In this document: piece by piece, positions 5,933-6,992 of the stretch | Layout: each line of letters starts with the position of its first letter | How positions within the stretch are numbered: the stretch's first letter is position 1 | NCBI GenBank assembly: GCA_018712885.1 | Contig: DVGE01000236.1 | Coordinates: 1-6,992, forward strand | Length of the DNA: 6,992 nucleotides | Source of the DNA: Candidatus Pullichristensenella stercoripullorum | GTDB lineage: Bacteria > Bacillota > Clostridia > Christensenellales > Aristaeellaceae | Direction of reading: 5' to 3' | The notes under the pieces: model-generated | The model's input: the letters and a program-made list of their open reading frames with translations, nothing else | Database searches by the model: none | What the model was told of the DNA's origin: nothing | Translations under genes and position numbers: made by a program

Positions 5933-6992
5933 CTATTCCACCGTCTTCAGCGACTCGGCCATGTTGATCTTCTCCAGCTTCACCCGCAATGCGAGGTTGA
6001 CGAGGATGGCAAAGACGAACGTCAGCGCCACGGAGATGGTGCAGCTGAGAAGCGATACGCGCACGTCGAAGCGGATCATGTCGATCTTGATCTGCGCCAT
6101 GACGAAGGCATGCAGCGCCTTGCCCATGGGAAGGCCCGTCAGGGCGGCGATGAAGCAGAGCAGGAAGTTTTCCGAGAACACGTAGGAGGCCGTCTCCCGG
6201 GGAAAGAAGCCCAGCACCTTGACGGTGGCGATCTCGCGCGTGCGCTCGGTGATGTTGATGTTGGTGAGGTTGTAAAGCACGATGAAGGCCAGCGCCCCTG
6301 CGGAGAAAACGATGAGCATGACGATGTAGTCGAGGCTCTCCATCATGCTGTTGACGCGGTCGCGCATGTCGAGGTTGGCCGAGACGTTGGCAACGCCGTC
6401 CAGGGAAGACAGCGCCGCTGCCTCCTCGCGCGGGTCCATGCCCTCGGCCACGGCGACGTAGGCGCTCTTGACCTCGGGCGCGTAGCCCCACTGCGCTTCC
6501 AACGTGTTTGGACGGACGTACACATAGTTGTAGACATAGTTTTCAAACACGCCGGAGATGGTGAGCTGCGCCGGGTTCATGTCGCTGTCGCGCACGGTAA
6601 TCGCATCGCCCACGCCCACGCCCAGCGACTCGGCCAGCCCCTGCGAGATCACCGCCTCGCCCGCGCCGGGCAGGGCGACGGGCGTTTCGCCCATGTGCAT
6701 GTCGATAAAGCCGTCCAAGCTCTCCGCCTGGGTGGAGACGAGGTAGACGGACTTGGTGACATTGCCTGCGGAGACGTCCACGCTGCTCTCGTGCACGAAA
6801 AGCGCCTGCGTATCTTCCCCCGCCTCGCGGCGGAAGGCTTCCTGCGCTTCTTCGCCCTGCGCCTCAGTAAAGGTCACAGAGACGTCGTAAAGCGTGATTT
6901 CGTCGAACTGGTAGTTGACCACGTCGCTGATGGAATCGCGGATGCCCATGCCGGTGACCAGCAGCGCCGTGCAGCCGCCGATGCCGATGATC
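5933..6992 (-). CDS. FtsX/MacB-type ABC transporter permease, C-terminal 352 residues (cut by window edge)
   Basis: Membrane subunit of an ABC transporter of the FtsX/MacB group, which transmit ATPase work to extracytoplasmic domains for export or mechanical tasks. The reading frame stays open to the right edge. It starts IIGIGGCTALLVTG just before MGIRDS, a segment typical of the transmembrane helix that opens the second half of large (about 700-1200 residue) permeases, so the Met at 6947-6949 is internal. A soluble extracytoplasmic domain of about 200 residues follows, containing VFENYVYNYVYV. Three hydrophobic segments come next (about 222-241, 271-291 and 313-336 of the visible part), with the FtsX-type NLTNINITERTREIATVKVL loop after the first. 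It ends KINMAESLKTVE, a common ending for this family. The partner ATPase is not in the window and the substrate cannot be inferred. Confidence 0.9.
   Translation of the reverse strand, partial: IIGIGGCTALLVTGMGIRDSISDVVNYQFDEITLYDVSVTFTEAQGEEAQEAFRREAGEDTQALFVHESSVDVSAGNVTKSVYLVSTQAESLDGFIDMHMGETPVALPGAGEAVISQGLAESLGVGVGDAITVRDSDMNPAQLTISGVFENYVYNYVYVRPNTLEAQWGYAPEVKSAYVAVAEGMDPREEAAALSSLDGVANVSANLDMRDRVNSMMESLDYIVMLIVFSAGALAFIVLYNLTNINITERTREIATVKVLGFFPRETASYVFSENFLLCFIAALTGLPMGKALHAFVMAQIKIDMIRFDVRVSLLSCTISVALTFVFAILVNLALRVKLEKINMAESLKTVE

Noticed and set aside
1..6992. Mobile elements, CRISPR arrays, tRNA or rRNA genes
   Set aside because: No transposase, integrase, regularly spaced direct repeats or tRNA-like cloverleaf was noticed. 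The genes are ordinary core functions with uniform composition.

Overview
The window is GC-rich bacterial chromosome with every convincing gene on the minus strand. Strong AGGAGG-type ribosome binding sites, sigma-A-like promoters (TTGCCA-17-TACAAT and TTGATT-16-TATAAT), a clostridial-type citramalate synthase and a large FtsX/MacB-type permease together suggest a GC-rich member of the Firmicutes, most likely an uncultured Clostridia lineage. This placement is inferred from gene style, not from a marker gene.

Read in the direction of transcription (right to left) the layout is as follows. (1) The C-terminal 352 residues of a large ABC-transporter permease, cut by the right edge. (2) Eleven bases later, a 140-residue protein of unknown function, closed by a strong 15-bp hairpin. 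(3) After a spacer with an unexplained inverted repeat and a good promoter, a citramalate synthase gene (cimA, GTG start), then 28 bases later parA (soj) and, one base after its stop, parB (spo0J). (4) After a 116-base AT-richer gap with its own promoter, argG and then the start of argH, which runs off the left edge. A terminator-like hairpin lies between argG and argH.

Functionally, cimA makes citramalate from pyruvate and acetyl-CoA (threonine-independent isoleucine synthesis). parA/parB form the chromosome segregation ATPase and the CTP-dependent parS-binding clamp. argG/argH perform the last two steps of arginine synthesis. The most unusual point is the placement of parAB in what looks like one transcription unit behind a biosynthetic gene, instead of in the more familiar rsmG/gidB neighbourhood. 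I found no clear new defence, mobile or RNA system here. The candidates for a second look are the unknown 140-residue gene, the cimA-parA-parB arrangement, and three small inverted repeats in the intergenic regions.
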